Of a stretch of DNA of 64,000 nucleotides, positions 50,478 to 60,823 are shown one piece after another. Source of the DNA: Phytomonas francai (Eukaryota; Euglenozoa; Kinetoplastea; Trypanosomatida; Trypanosomatidae); contig MJCC01000001.1 in NCBI GenBank assembly GCA_001766655.1, positions 914,723 through 978,722 of the forward strand. The letters are read 5' to 3'. The first letter of the stretch is position 1, and each line of letters begins with the position of its first letter. Under the pieces are notes generated by a model. It made no database searches. It saw only the letters and a program-made list of their open reading frames with translations, and was not told the DNA's origin. The position numbers were made by a program, and so were the translations under genes.

Positions 50478-51173
50478 GAGTATGTTGACTGACTTACTAT
50501 GTTTGTATGCGAGTTCGCGTATTTTTGTTCCACAAGAACGTCCCTTTTTATATGTTGAATAATCATAAAACGTTTAGTAAAGTGGAGAGACAATGAGTAG
50601 ATAGATTATAGATATAGGTAGATATGGATATAGACACACATGTGTGGATATATAGTTCATGAACATGCACATCAATCTCATATATTTATTCCTAAGAACA
50701 TGGTATCGGAGAAAAAAACCTCTATTTTGAAAGGAGATCCGTGTGGAGCAAGTAGTCGGGGAAAAAAACGAACAAACACCCACACATATGTGACCTATTT
50801 AGAAGTAAATAGGACTCTAAGGCCGCGAATAAATTAAAGCTATATTGCCTGGATTAATTCTTGTTAAAAAAAGAAATAATCGAAACCCTTCACTTTTTTT
50901 AAACAATATCAGCCCAATTGCGTTCACATTCTTTTTCATCACGCAAAAATGAAACCATCAAGTGGAAGCGGAACGAAAGAAGAACTTCATTATCTAAGAT
51001 TCCAATAGTAAGGGTTCACCAGCATAGTAGGAATTTGTTCTAAACGTCTTTTGAACTAGAAGTAAACCCCATATTTGCTGCGTCGCTTCCCACTGCATCT
51101 CGAGGGAGGTGGAATATGACAAGATTAGTGTCATTCACATTTCATTTTCCGTTTCACGGCCAGCATATTAAGA
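50478..51173. other. AT-rich intergenic region
   Basis: The spacer between the four-TM gene and the uS17 gene carries short AT-rich repeats near 50600-50655. A 69-codon frame at 50574-50783 is not convincing. No RNA gene is seen. Confidence 0.4.
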
Positions 51174-52667
51174 CTAATCATGGTGTGTGGAGGTATGTCC
51201 ATGGGTATTTCTTCCCACGTTGCCATTATCACTATGGGTTTTTCTACCTTCTGGGACGGGATGCGGCAGCGGCGAGGGTGGAACGGCCAGTGGGGGGTCA
51301 TGGGTGCGATTCTTTTCTCCCTCTACCGTATTCTGATCATGACTCGCTTGAACGCGATGCGAGATGGGAACAAATTGTCGTTTAAAACTATTATTTGGTG
51401 ATTTATCCTCTTCTACAGTGATATCTGTTTGCTCATCGTATAAACTCAGCACCTTGGAGGGAACATTGGAGATGCCCGCCTTTTCGGGTTCTCCTCCTTC
51501 TCTGCTTCGATGAGCTGAAGGTGGATTATCCTTGACTGATGCGTTGTACGCTGACGGCTCCTGCTGGTGTTCAGACTCGTATAAATCCAAATGACTCCCA
51601 TCAGCCGTGGTCACGTGAGAATTTTTCACAGGTGGCTTAACTTTTTTCCCCTGCTCATTATGCTTTTCACTAAACCCACTCATGTTAACGTTTGTGGAGT
51701 AGAGCAGTCCACCATGCGTCACAGACAGGTTCGTATCTTTATCCTCACCTGTTCTGCTATATTCAGGTAATGCATTCAGGGGTTGATGGGGGAAAGAATG
51801 CAGTGCGGGTTGATGGAGTGGGGTGGCACTCTTTGCAGCACTGGCATGGTCCCTTGTCGACCGGTTCCCGCTTCCGTGTGACGGGAACGTGTGCATCTGC
51901 GTCGTTTCGTCTGGTTTTTGCCCCTGTGCCTGCACGTTCCTCCTCCACATCTCCAATTGTTCTGCCTCCTTGTTCAAAAACGTTTTACGCGGGTTCTTTC
52001 GAAGTAAATTGACCAACGCGATGAAACCGTTAATGCCCAATATTCCCAAACTTAAAAAGTAAAAGATAAACAACTCAAATGGCATAAGCAATGGTAAGTA
52101 GATGGCTTTGGAAGGCGTATCAACTTTAAGGCAGTGCCAAATATAGTCATTCAATAACTGGTTTTGGCTGTTTACGGTAAAGGTCATGGTCACTCCTATC
52201 AGCAACATGACCACCTCCCACGATGTGATCATATCCTTGTAAAAAACGACAAAGTGGTACCGCAACTCATGAGAATTAACCTCATACCAAATGAAATTAA
52301 CTAAACTAAGAAAAAAACATAAACCGGTGACTGCGAATATGTAGCGTGTGTCCAACGCATTTCGGTCGATGATATACTCTACATTCCCTATGTTTATGTC
52401 ATACTCCAAGTTATTGAAGATCCCCAGAGATGTTTTCACATGGTACGAGCAATTCGGATCCAGGATATTATACTTGAAATACAATTGCGACGTTATAAAA
52501 AAGTTGTTGGACATGATATGATTGAAATAAATGACTAATCGAATAATCGAACTAACAAAGCAAATCAGCTGCGCCACTAGAAGAACAATGTTAGCCCGTG
52601 AAATCCATTTTTCTCCAGAGGTTCGATGAAGGTGAAAAGCCTGTTGATCCTTTCCGTAAATAAACAT
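51174..52667 (-). CDS. Hypothetical four-TM membrane protein with long polar tail
   Basis: The product has 497 residues of no family that I recognise. Four hydrophobic helices lie at about 27-48, 109-128, 149-166 and 195-223. The first extracellular or luminal loop (about 49-108) carries an NCS sequon and a single Cys and could be a small folded domain. The tail from about 224 to the end is hydrophilic, rich in His, Pro, Ser and Asn, with RKNPRKTF right after the last helix, so the tail is probably cytosolic. The arrangement recalls tetraspanning surface proteins such as amastins, but the amastin signature is not evident, so I leave it unnamed. The start ATG is at 52667. The codon pattern supports a real gene. 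Confidence 0.72.
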   Translation of the reverse strand: MFIYGKDQQAFHLHRTSGEKWISRANIVLLVAQLICFVSSIIRLVIYFNHIMSNNFFITSQLYFKYNILDPNCSYHVKTSLGIFNNLEYDINIGNVEYIIDRNALDTRYIFAVTGLCFFLSLVNFIWYEVNSHELRYHFVVFYKDMITSWEVVMLLIGVTMTFTVNSQNQLLNDYIWHCLKVDTPSKAIYLPLLMPFELFIFYFLSLGILGINGFIALVNLLRKNPRKTFLNKEAEQLEMWRRNVQAQGQKPDETTQMHTFPSHGSGNRSTRDHASAAKSATPLHQPALHSFPHQPLNALPEYSRTGEDKDTNLSVTHGGLLYSTNVNMSGFSEKHNEQGKKVKPPVKNSHVTTADGSHLDLYESEHQQEPSAYNASVKDNPPSAHRSREGGEPEKAGISNVPSKVLSLYDEQTDITVEEDKSPNNSFKRQFVPISHRVQASHDQNTVEGEKNRTHDPPLAVPPSPLPHPVPEGRKTHSDNGNVGRNTHGHTSTHHD

Positions 52668-53587
52668 AATTTCTAACTGCTAGATATATCTATATTATTT
52701 TGTAAGAGTCTTCGGAAAAAAGGATCACTCGGACTGCTGTGAATTCTGTAAGACTCCTAGTGTAGAAAGTGAGGAAATTAGAACTTCAAGTTCTTACACA
52801 ATGTCAGAATTCATTGCACCCACAATATGACATTCTTAAGATGTAAATTTTATTGTTTACCCCTTTCTTATCGCCGCTTAGGTGGTTTCAATCAGGACAT
52901 TGTACATGCCAAATCAATCACAGAACAAAATTCAAACTCAAAATATACCGTTATTATCCTTATCTAGAGAGTAACTCCTCGAGAAAGGTGCGTATCAAAA
53001 GAAATCAATTAACATACACCATTCGCATATTCTTTTTATAGCTCCTTAGTCCAAGGTTAATCCTGCTTTCGATACTCGGGTCAAATTTTTGATTAATAGT
53101 CTCTCTCTGTATAAATATATGTGTTATCTTTAATTGTACCACTTTTAGAACAATTCATTAAACAGACGACTCACACTTTTTTCAACCATTTCTAACATTA
53201 TAATAAATCCTAACCCAACCCAAGAAAAAAAATCCATGATCTTAATCACATTTTCCTTCACCCTACTACATATTTTACCCTCCTTTTCATGTATGTGAGC
53301 TTTCAACAATTAGTTCACTCCTACAGTTAATATAAAGGGTAAAAACAACTCTATATTTTCCTATTAGATGGTCTTCTTTTATTTATTTAAAAAAAAAAAC
53401 GTACGAAGAGGTTATAAAAGGATCTAAAACTAGCGAAGCTGTGCTCGCTATTCGTGTGCCTGTACGTGAAGATACCTTTTCTCGTTAATTTAATAGCCTA
53501 CAAGTACAAAAGATGTATTTGACAGAGTTCAAAGAAACATCTGTTTTAAGATGTATAAAACGGTATGTCGTAGCCTACCTGATTCAA
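52668..53587. other. AT-rich intergenic region
   Basis: The spacer between UAP56 and the four-TM gene is very T/C- and A-rich. Small plus-strand frames at 52853-53041 show no coding character. No RNA gene was recognised. Confidence 0.4.
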
Positions 53588-54895
53588 CTACTGGTTCATG
53601 TACTGGCTCTCGTTGAGTTGAGTTTTAATGTCAGTCAGTTCCTTGACTTGCATTTCAAAGCGTTCCTGAACTTCCTTCATAATACCAGCATCCGTGTACT
53701 TTCGGTTCTCGCGCTTGATTTCCTTCTCTTCTGATGTAATAAAAGTTATAGTTAAACCCTTAGTACCAAAACGGCCGGCGCGGCCTACCCGATGGAGATA
53801 GCTGTCCGCCTCCGAGGCCATGTCAAATTGCACGACGAGGTTGATGCGATCGATATCGACACCTCGACCGAAGAGATCCGTGCTGACAATCACACGTGTG
53901 TGGTTGGTCTTGCAGCTCTCGTATACCCTCAGACGATCCTTTTGATCCATGCGTGAGTGCACCGCCTGCGATGGAAACTTCAGCATCTGCAGCTGTCGGT
54001 TTAGGGCCTCACAACGCTCTACGGACGAGGTAAAGATGATGGCCTGATTGAACTCGACTGCATCGAGGATATCGCAAAGAGCGCGGAGCTTCTGTGCCTC
54101 GGTCACGTTCATGTAGTATTGGGACAAGCCGTGAAGCGTGAGCTTCGCTCGCTGATCCACATAGATCTCGGTCGGGTTGTTCATGAATTTTTTCGCCACA
54201 GTACGCATTTCATCCGTCATGGTTGCCGAAAACATCATCACCTGTTTCTCCTTAGGCAAGCTCATGAATATCTCCTGCACGTCGCGCCGCATCTTAATAT
54301 CGTCTAAGCAGCGGTCAAACTCATCTACGACAAACCACTTTACACGCGATGTGTCCAATGCCTTGCGCTGGATGAGAGCCTTCATGCGGCCCGGCGTTCC
54401 CACCGCGATCGCAGGCACCGCGCGCTTCAACTGTTTGATGTTCTCATCCTCAAGAACCCCCCCGAAGAAGACCGCTGTGGTCGCGTACGGTAAGTACTTG
54501 TTGAACCGCTTGAACTCCTGCTCAATCTGGTAGGCCAGCTCCCGGGCGTGAACCAAGATGATCGCCTGACAAAACGGCTTCTGCCCCTCGGGCACCTTCT
54601 CGATTTGTTCTAAGAGCGCAAAGACAAAAACGGCAGTCTTACCCATGCCTGACTTCGCCTGTGCAAGAATATCAGCTCCCAGCATTGCCTGGGGCAGGGC
54701 CTGGTGCTGAACTTCGGAGGGGTGCTCGAAGCCGTTCTCGCGGATGGCGTTGGCTAGCTCGCTTTTAAGACAGAAGTCCTGGAAGCCGCCAAGGGCGACG
54801 GCGCTATGGGTGCCCATGCCCACTCCAATTGGGTGCGACAAAACAACGGTGTTCTTTACATCGTCCCCATCAAAATCGGCGAGTTCACTGCTCAT
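53588..54895 (-). CDS. UAP56: UAP56/Sub2-type DEAD-box RNA helicase
   Basis: UAP56/Sub2 works in splicing and in TREX-type mRNA export. The product has 435 residues, close to human UAP56 (428). The acidic N-terminus and GGFQDFCLKSELANAI with the Q motif are characteristic. Motif I is AQAKSGMGKT (79-87), Ia is HARELA, Ib is TPGR, motif II is DEFD (191-194), motif III is SAT (223-225), then STDLFGRGVDIDR and HRVGRAGRFG. KMRRDVQEIF and the spacing match UAP56 very well. Human and yeast carry DECD at motif II, so DEFD is unusual; whether other trypanosomatids share it I cannot check. I start at ATG 54895 (MSSELADFDG), four codons inside a TTG-started frame. The stop is TAG. Confidence 0.95.
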   Translation of the reverse strand: MSSELADFDGDDVKNTVVLSHPIGVGMGTHSAVALGGFQDFCLKSELANAIRENGFEHPSEVQHQALPQAMLGADILAQAKSGMGKTAVFVFALLEQIEKVPEGQKPFCQAIILVHARELAYQIEQEFKRFNKYLPYATTAVFFGGVLEDENIKQLKRAVPAIAVGTPGRMKALIQRKALDTSRVKWFVVDEFDRCLDDIKMRRDVQEIFMSLPKEKQVMMFSATMTDEMRTVAKKFMNNPTEIYVDQRAKLTLHGLSQYYMNVTEAQKLRALCDILDAVEFNQAIIFTSSVERCEALNRQLQMLKFPSQAVHSRMDQKDRLRVYESCKTNHTRVIVSTDLFGRGVDIDRINLVVQFDMASEADSYLHRVGRAGRFGTKGLTITFITSEEKEIKRENRKYTDAGIMKEVQERFEMQVKELTDIKTQLNESQYMNQ

Positions 54896-55033
54896 TATTG
54901 AAATCAAGTGCCTTTATAGAGGCTAGTGTAAATAGAAATGATATACCTGTGTCTATTAATTTTGTTTTGAATGCTGCTATTTTGCTCCCTATTACAGCCA
55001 GGCATTGAAATCCCATTCCCCAATAACAAGAAC

Positions 55034-55055
55034 AATATATATATATATATATATA
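55034..55055. repeat. TA dinucleotide repeat
   Basis: A clean run of alternating A and T of about 22 bases upstream of UAP56. Confidence 0.88.
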
Positions 55056-55314
55056 AAGCAATAAGCAAGGAAAAGATGATTAACAGACGCAAAATTAAAG
55101 ACAGATCAACCGCGATTAAAACAAAAGATGTAGGTTCATTACGAGACCTAGCCATTGACAGGAAAACCCTCCCTTCACACATCTCCACTATTCTAAACCT
55201 CCTAACTGCCTCGACGCAAAATACATACCGATAAGCGAGGGAAGATAATAAAATACAAACACCACACGCACAGCTGGAAGTGTGTTGAATGGCACCCCGA
55301 TTAATGTTTGTAAT

Positions 55315-55330
55315 CCCCCCCCCCCCCCCC
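55315..55330. repeat. C homopolymer (16 bases)
   Basis: An uninterrupted C run on the plus strand in the spacer upstream of UAP56. Confidence 0.9.
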
Positions 55331-55703
55331 TTCCGATATGAAGTTAATTTCCCTACTCCTATGCATCCGTATATATTAAGCTAAGGTAAAAATTGACAAA
55401 TAAATAAAAGTCACAAAAAAAATGCGATACACCGCAGCCAAGGCTAGTTGTTGGCTTGACTCAATGATCCTTCCTTTAGTGAGGGGCACACAATCGTTGT
55501 TCGGAAAATAAATCTTTCCTAAAACGGTTGTGTGTGTATGCGTGTGTGTGTAATGGTAACAGGATAGTTCAGAAAAGAACAATAGAAACACTCAAAAAGA
55601 GTATATTTGTTGCTCCCCCCTTCCCTTTTCTCCTGGCCCCCTTTCCTTAGATGTGCTTTCAATGTCAGTACACTGCAGCTACACCGCCATTAAATATCTT
55701 TTT

Positions 55704-56885
55704 CTACGCTTCGATTTCTTTCTTGTTCGATTCCTTGGCTGCAGCAGAAGCGCGTTCAGCCAAAAGATTTTTCGTGTGCACTTCCACTTGATCGCGTAGG
55801 GGGCCGTTTTCAAACTCCAGACGACGCATGAAGGCGTCTTTAGCGAAACCAGACATGTACTCGAAGTCGTTGTTGTCAAGAGCACTGATATCCTCAACTA
55901 GATAAGCTGGGTCGTTATAGTAGCCAAAAACGTAGCTGGACAAAATAATGAGATTCGGCGTTTTGCCCTCCTTCACGAAGTCAGGACCCAGGAACTCAAA
56001 GTAGCTGTCCACTCGCTCCATCACTTCCTCCTGTGAAAGATTCTTGTCGTACGGTGAGAGGAATCGCCTCCAGGCAAACTCGTAGAGCTCTTCGCTCGAC
56101 ATCGTCTTGTGAAGGCCTCGCGTGATGACCATGTAGTCCTCATTCCAGATCAAGTTCCAGTAGTCACGTATGCGGGTCATGGCGCACATACGTGTGAGCA
56201 TGGGAAATGTTGGGAGATTCATGCTGCGCGCGAGGTGGCGCAAAGACTTACGCCGGATCATATCAAAGCGAATGAATCCATCGTACATCTCAGCGGCTGG
56301 GCGCACCACCTTGGGGTCCCGGCGCACGTTGTTTTTTTCAAAAAGCTCCTCCCAGGCGCGCTCGTGGACGGCGTTGAAGGGGAACGCGTGGAAGTCAAAA
56401 TACCATTTTGTATCCGCCAGAAAGGACGGAATGCTGCGATAGCGATACAGGTCCTGCGCTTCGTACCATGCTTTCTTCTTCTCCTCCGTCAAACAAAACG
56501 AAGAGGGCATCCACGTATAGTTTGAAAGCCAAAGCAGCGCCAGCGGCAAGGCGTATCCGCCCATGACAAGCGGCGCCGCGAATACGTGAGCAACCCGCCA
56601 GGCGTCCATCTTGTACCGAATCAGCTTGGCTAGATCCTCTCGCGAGACCTCCTCACTAAGCTTCATATCCACCCACACATTCTTTTCCTGTGAGACGCCT
56701 CGTTTCCAGTAGTCCGGTGAATATACTTCCGCTTGCTCTACATAGTCTTTGGGGCCATACTGGCGGCCACGACGGTAAATTTTACGCCACGTGTTGAAAG
56801 CATCGGTGGACTGGCTCACAAAGAGGCTGAGCCCTGGTATGACATTTCCATAACTCTTCTTAAAGAGGTTCCACGTTCCCTGCAT
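55704..56885 (-). CDS. LETM1-like mitochondrial inner-membrane protein
   Basis: LETM1 proteins sit in the inner membrane, support K+/H+ (or Ca2+/H+) exchange and bind mitoribosomes. The product has 393 residues, shorter than canonical LETM1 and nearer to LETMD1-type proteins. One membrane segment (about 100-122, HVFAAPLVMGGYALPLALLW) is followed by WMPSSF, like the LP-x-x-x-PSTF region of LETM1. A ribosome-binding-like domain at about 225-310 has SLRHLARSMNLPTFPMLTRM, then SSELYEFAWRRFL-like SSEELYEFAWRRF and LSQEEVMERVDSYFEFL, the same order as in the family. No EF hand is present. A short N-terminal basic helix may target it. The start ATG is at 56885 and the stop is TAG. Confidence 0.82.
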   Translation of the reverse strand: MQGTWNLFKKSYGNVIPGLSLFVSQSTDAFNTWRKIYRRGRQYGPKDYVEQAEVYSPDYWKRGVSQEKNVWVDMKLSEEVSREDLAKLIRYKMDAWRVAHVFAAPLVMGGYALPLALLWLSNYTWMPSSFCLTEEKKKAWYEAQDLYRYRSIPSFLADTKWYFDFHAFPFNAVHERAWEELFEKNNVRRDPKVVRPAAEMYDGFIRFDMIRRKSLRHLARSMNLPTFPMLTRMCAMTRIRDYWNLIWNEDYMVITRGLHKTMSSEELYEFAWRRFLSPYDKNLSQEEVMERVDSYFEFLGPDFVKEGKTPNLIILSSYVFGYYNDPAYLVEDISALDNNDFEYMSGFAKDAFMRRLEFENGPLRDQVEVHTKNLLAERASAAAKESNKKEIEA

Positions 56886-57470
56886 TGCGATATTAGAAGG
56901 ACCTTAATTAAAGGGTACCAAACAAAGAGCCGCAAGATGACTTCTCCCCCCTAAAAAAAAAAAAAAAAATGAATGATAACGCTAACGCTTAGTCTAAGCC
57001 TAATTTCTTTTCAACGAAAAGTTTCCCTCTCGGAAGAAAGTCTTCAAAAAAAAAGTTACTACGAGCTAATCAACGGAAGGTATTGATGGATAACAACAAA
57101 CAGGAGGAGAAAATAAAATACAAATATACACAGTTTGTTTGGTAAGTGATATGAAAATTCTAGTACCATTCAGTTCGAGGGGAATCAAAAAGTGCTCACT
57201 ATTGGAGCTGCTCCTTCCCCAAAGCTTGACACTCTTTCCTTCCTCATTTCGTTACACGTACGGTGGGAAAGGTATTATCCCTTTCAAACAAATATTATTT
57301 ACAATATCAGGCTCGCATATTTTCCATTCCGTAGATAAAATAAATGGGAGAAAAGATAACGCAAAGGAAAATGCCAAGTTTTCAAAGTGAAAGGGTCAAA
57401 ATCATCTAAGTACTTAAGAACATACTACTACTGTTTTTTTTGATTAAAAAAAAAAACCTGAGAAAGACCA
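56886..57470. other. AT-rich intergenic region
   Basis: The spacer between the metaxin-like gene and the LETM1-like gene has an A17 run at 56953-56969 and no gene. Confidence 0.4.
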
Positions 57471-58562
57471 TTACGCATTGTCTTCCTCCTTCAGCCTATC
57501 TTCCTCAGGCGCTGAGGTGATCATATCGTCTTTGTCGCTACCAGCAATTTCCTCTAGTAAAGACAGGATTATATCCGAATTTGAAAAGATAAAATACACA
57601 AACGCAAGCGCGCCCGTCATCAAAAGCATCTTGGTGCGCCCACGAGCGTAGATATCCTCCTCAGCCACCGCGTCCATCTCCGCCAAGCGGGCCCCCCCAT
57701 TGATCTGTTTAAGCCCGTACTTCCCGTTATAGTCCTCGTAAAGCATCCGCCGCATCCACTCCACGTACCGCACGAGGTGCGAGCACTCCTCCCTTACCGT
57801 GGCCTGGAAGGAGGCCAGCCGCGGGGAGCCGTGGGGGCCGCCAAAGTCGGCGTGCAGGAAACACGAGACGCTCGCGTAGACGTACGCGTCGGTGCTGCAC
57901 GGGGACAGGGTCCCGGAGAAGAAGGTTTCGTCGGTCTGCGCGTAGGAAAGGTGCAGGAGCTCGAGCGCGCGGAAGGCCTTCTCGACCTCCTCGAGGACCT
58001 CGGAGACCTGGCGGGCCCCGGCCGCGGACAAGGGCGGGCCGTGCGGCGCGCTCACGGTGCCGCACACGTACGAGAAGACGTTCGCGCGCAGGACGTTGCG
58101 CTGGAAGGAGCCGCACAGGCGCTCCCAGAGGCCCCCGACCTTCGGCACGACGGTCTTTCGCAGGCCCTTGTGGAAGAGGCTCGGCTCGAAGTGGACGAGA
58201 AAGGTGAAGGCAGGGAAGAGGCACTTCGTCGCGATCCACTCGACGCAGACGACGACGTGTTTGTGGTCGCTCTGCACGACGTCGGCGTCCGTGAGCGCGC
58301 TGAGGTGGCGCATGCAATCGCGAAAGCCGTGGTAGGTGGTGGGCGGTGCGGAATTCGCATCGGCGTCGTTGTCGGTGGAGTGGGGGGGGCTCGGAACCAC
58401 AATGCGCAAATCCCGCATCGCCGCGTCTTTCTTGACGTAGCGTACCTGCAAGAAGCGCATGGCGGTCTCTACAGCTAAGGCCTGGGGGTCCACCGTCGGT
58501 AAGGAGAGCGCCGCTGGATAGCGGTGCAGTACGATAGGTTTGCTAGACATATTGCCGATCAT
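57471..58562 (-). CDS. Metaxin/SAM37-like outer-membrane protein
   Basis: Metaxins are glutathione-transferase-fold proteins of the mitochondrial outer membrane that help insert beta-barrel proteins. The product has 363 residues. The N-terminal half resembles a metaxin thioredoxin-like domain only loosely. The C-terminal helical domain is better, with EEVEKAFRALELLHLSYAQT, FFSGTLSPCSTDAYVYASVS and the following helix, matching the metaxin pattern in which a conserved D-A-x-V/A-x-A follows a short turn. A tail-anchor-like helix at 310-328 (TKMLLMTGALAFVYFIFSN) precedes an acidic end. ATG at 58562 or at 58550 (MSSKPIVLHRYP) can start it; the second fits other metaxins as well. The middle (about 57727-58420) is far more GC-rich than both ends. 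The stop is TAA. Confidence 0.7.
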   Translation of the reverse strand: MIGNMSSKPIVLHRYPAALSLPTVDPQALAVETAMRFLQVRYVKKDAAMRDLRIVVPSPPHSTDNDADANSAPPTTYHGFRDCMRHLSALTDADVVQSDHKHVVVCVEWIATKCLFPAFTFLVHFEPSLFHKGLRKTVVPKVGGLWERLCGSFQRNVLRANVFSYVCGTVSAPHGPPLSAAGARQVSEVLEEVEKAFRALELLHLSYAQTDETFFSGTLSPCSTDAYVYASVSCFLHADFGGPHGSPRLASFQATVREECSHLVRYVEWMRRMLYEDYNGKYGLKQINGGARLAEMDAVAEEDIYARGRTKMLLMTGALAFVYFIFSNSDIILSLLEEIAGSDKDDMITSAPEEDRLKEEDNA

Positions 58563-59554
58563 GAAAGGGGGAAAAAAAGAGACGAAAATGTGTGTCTTTG
58601 CTTTTTGAAATACCTTGTGGCGTTAATTTGTTTCTTTGAATTAAATAATTCTTTGAGAAATCGAGAAGGGAGGGAGGTGGTGGGTGAGGAAACCCTCTCC
58701 CTTCAAAAATATACGTTTTTTTTATATGAAAAAAAAAAGAAAGCTGTTTCAGAATAAATGTAAAGCATAAATTAAAGATAGAATGGAAAAGGGGACATCA
58801 TGAGCCCCCCCTCCCCACCGATAAAAGTCCGAATCGTCATACACTATGAAAAAGTTAGAATGAGAATTAGGAAAAAACTGCAAGTAAGCTATTGGAAGCA
58901 ATTTATTATTATTTCAGTTATTATTTTTCTTTTTTTTTTTTTTTGAAGGTTTCCCACAAGTTCTAAACTTCATTTAAAGAACTTGTATGATAGGCTACAG
59001 TATCGGAAAACTGAGAAAAGACTGCATTTTCTCTCAAATACTTCAAAGAGAAGGTCTTAATATATATTCATATTCCCAATCAGGGTAGTTTCTCTGTAAA
59101 TCAATTTGACGCAAGACAAATACTCTAAGGACAAGCAAAGGAAATAATAATAATAATTACTACTTAAGCTAAAACGGAAATAGTCTTTTATTTATATCCG
59201 AATTTTATTCCGATTTAAAAGTACAATATTTAAGATTTTAACACATTGTCAGCACACGGAGTTCATTCAGGGAGAATACTTTGCTGCGACAAGATGAATC
59301 TCAAAAAAAAAGACATAATTGCCTTTTTGTAGATCAAAAACGCAGCCCTCAAAATTATTCAGAAAAAAACAAGTAACAATGACAAGTGAGAAAAAAGTGT
59401 CAATCAAAGAGATATCACTACCTCAGTGATCCGGAATAGAGTTCCAAAAGAATTTCCGTATTTACCGCATACACACAAAAAAGAGATACTATTTACTGTG
59501 GTTCCACATTTGAAACGCTTTTCTATACATATATAGAAATAGATTATATATGTT

Positions 59555-59579
59555 AATATATATATATATATATATATAT
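59555..59579. repeat. TA dinucleotide repeat
   Basis: A clean TA run of about 25 bases in the long gene-free spacer. Confidence 0.88.
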
Positions 59580-59863
59580 TGTGCTCATGTAATGTCAACG
59601 ATTTCCTCTCTGTACAATGGGTTTAACTGGACAATTTTTATCAGGTAAGTTTAACCATTATAATATTTAAAAAAAAATCTTTTTGGATAACTTTCTCAAT
59701 TAAGGTTCTCAATAATACTAGGCACATTTGATTCGCCAAAAGGAATAATATCCACACTCTAAACTACCATTCTTTTAACTTGACAACAAGAATTCTTCTT
59801 TTACGCAACCTCATAATTCGTAAATAGCAGTATCGCACTCTTTCCATCGTCTTATTTGTTGCA

Positions 59864-59903
59864 ATATAAATATATATATAGATATATATATTTATATATA
59901 TTT
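59864..59903. repeat. Interrupted TA repeat
   Basis: TA units broken by single G and T changes, about 40 bases, in the same spacer. Confidence 0.8.
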
Positions 59904-60823
59904 AACTAATTGAAGAAAATTACCGTAAGCACATAAGCAATAATATTTTAACTTTAAAGGGAAAGGAAAAGCTCAATACGTAATTAAAAAAAAAAAGTCA
60001 ATTGTGTTGACGGTGGCATCGCATATACATCTCAATACTGTGCATAGATTTATAGATGTGGTTACTTGTTGTGTTTCTATGACGGCTGGACTTGAATTGC
60101 TTCGCCTTTTTTGGTTGTTTACATTTAAAACTATAGCACCATACAAGTATTTATAGTCATATCAATATACGAATCTATTATCATTATCGTTGTAGATAGA
60201 AGTTTATTGTAAATAACCTTGCATACCTTCTGATCGAACATACCATATAGTTATAGATATATAGATATAGATATATAGATATACTATGCATCCAGAAGGG
60301 GCAAAACACGAACATTAAATATACATCTATATATGCATGAGATGCAAAAAAAAAAAAATACAAACCAAACACTTTCAGTTTATTGTCTCATTCTCATAGT
60401 CTTTTTTATAGGTGTTCACTAATTTTTAAAAGGAAAGAATTAGAAATAGTTAAGCTCTGGGAGAAGGACTAGGGATACGACCTCCCTCTCCCCTCTCACG
60501 CAGACTTTTGGAGACTACAAAGAAGGGAATCAACTAGAGGACTAGAGATCGTCTTTTTACACAAACTACTTATTTTATTTGAATTTCCATTTAGATACAA
60601 ATACGAAGCATCAAAGGAGCCCATGCAACTTAATCCTCTTCTACACCATTTACATGTTACTCTTTACTTCCACAATTTGTTGCAAGGGATGCCATAGAAA
60701 GGAAAGCAGAGCAAATAAGTCAACAAATTATTTAAGAAGGTAACGAAAAAAAAAAAGCTTTACGGCGACCACAAGAACCCTGTTATACATGTCCTCTGGG
60801 ATTTTTCCCGGGAAAAGATTCCG

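Larger units (their letters stand above)
54896..55703. other. AT-rich intergenic region with TA and C repeats
   Basis: The spacer between the LETM1-like gene and UAP56 has the TA run at 55034-55055 and the C16 run at 55315-55330. Short frames are not convincing. No RNA gene is seen. Confidence 0.4.
58563..60823. other. Longest gene-free spacer with an unbroken sequence, AT-rich
   Basis: This is 2.26 kb between the Cys/His-cluster gene and the metaxin-like gene. It holds TA repeats (59555-59579, 59864-59903, 60255-60285) and a T16 run near 58928-58944. No frame longer than about 65 codons looks like protein on either strand. No tRNA or spliced-leader RNA is visible. It may contain small nucleolar RNA genes, which I cannot recognise by eye. 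Confidence 0.45.

Noticed and set aside
51174..52667. Four-TM protein considered as an amastin
   Set aside because: The conserved amastin segment in the first loop is not recognisable and the polar tail is much too long.
57727..58478. Additional long frames on both strands within the metaxin-like gene
   Set aside because: They arise because GC-rich DNA lacks stop codons; their products are Arg/Ala/Pro-rich and only the metaxin frame has a sensible protein.
4416..58562. Longer versions of several genes using TTG or GTG starts (V-ATPase H from 5969, DUF971 from 17220, DCC from 18428, E1 alpha from 20427, CYB5D1 from 21581, mitochondrial unknown from 36178, RUS from 43633, UAP56 from 54907)
   Set aside because: Kinetoplastid nuclear genes start at ATG. 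The added residues are not family-like, and an in-frame ATG gives the expected N-terminus or a presequence.
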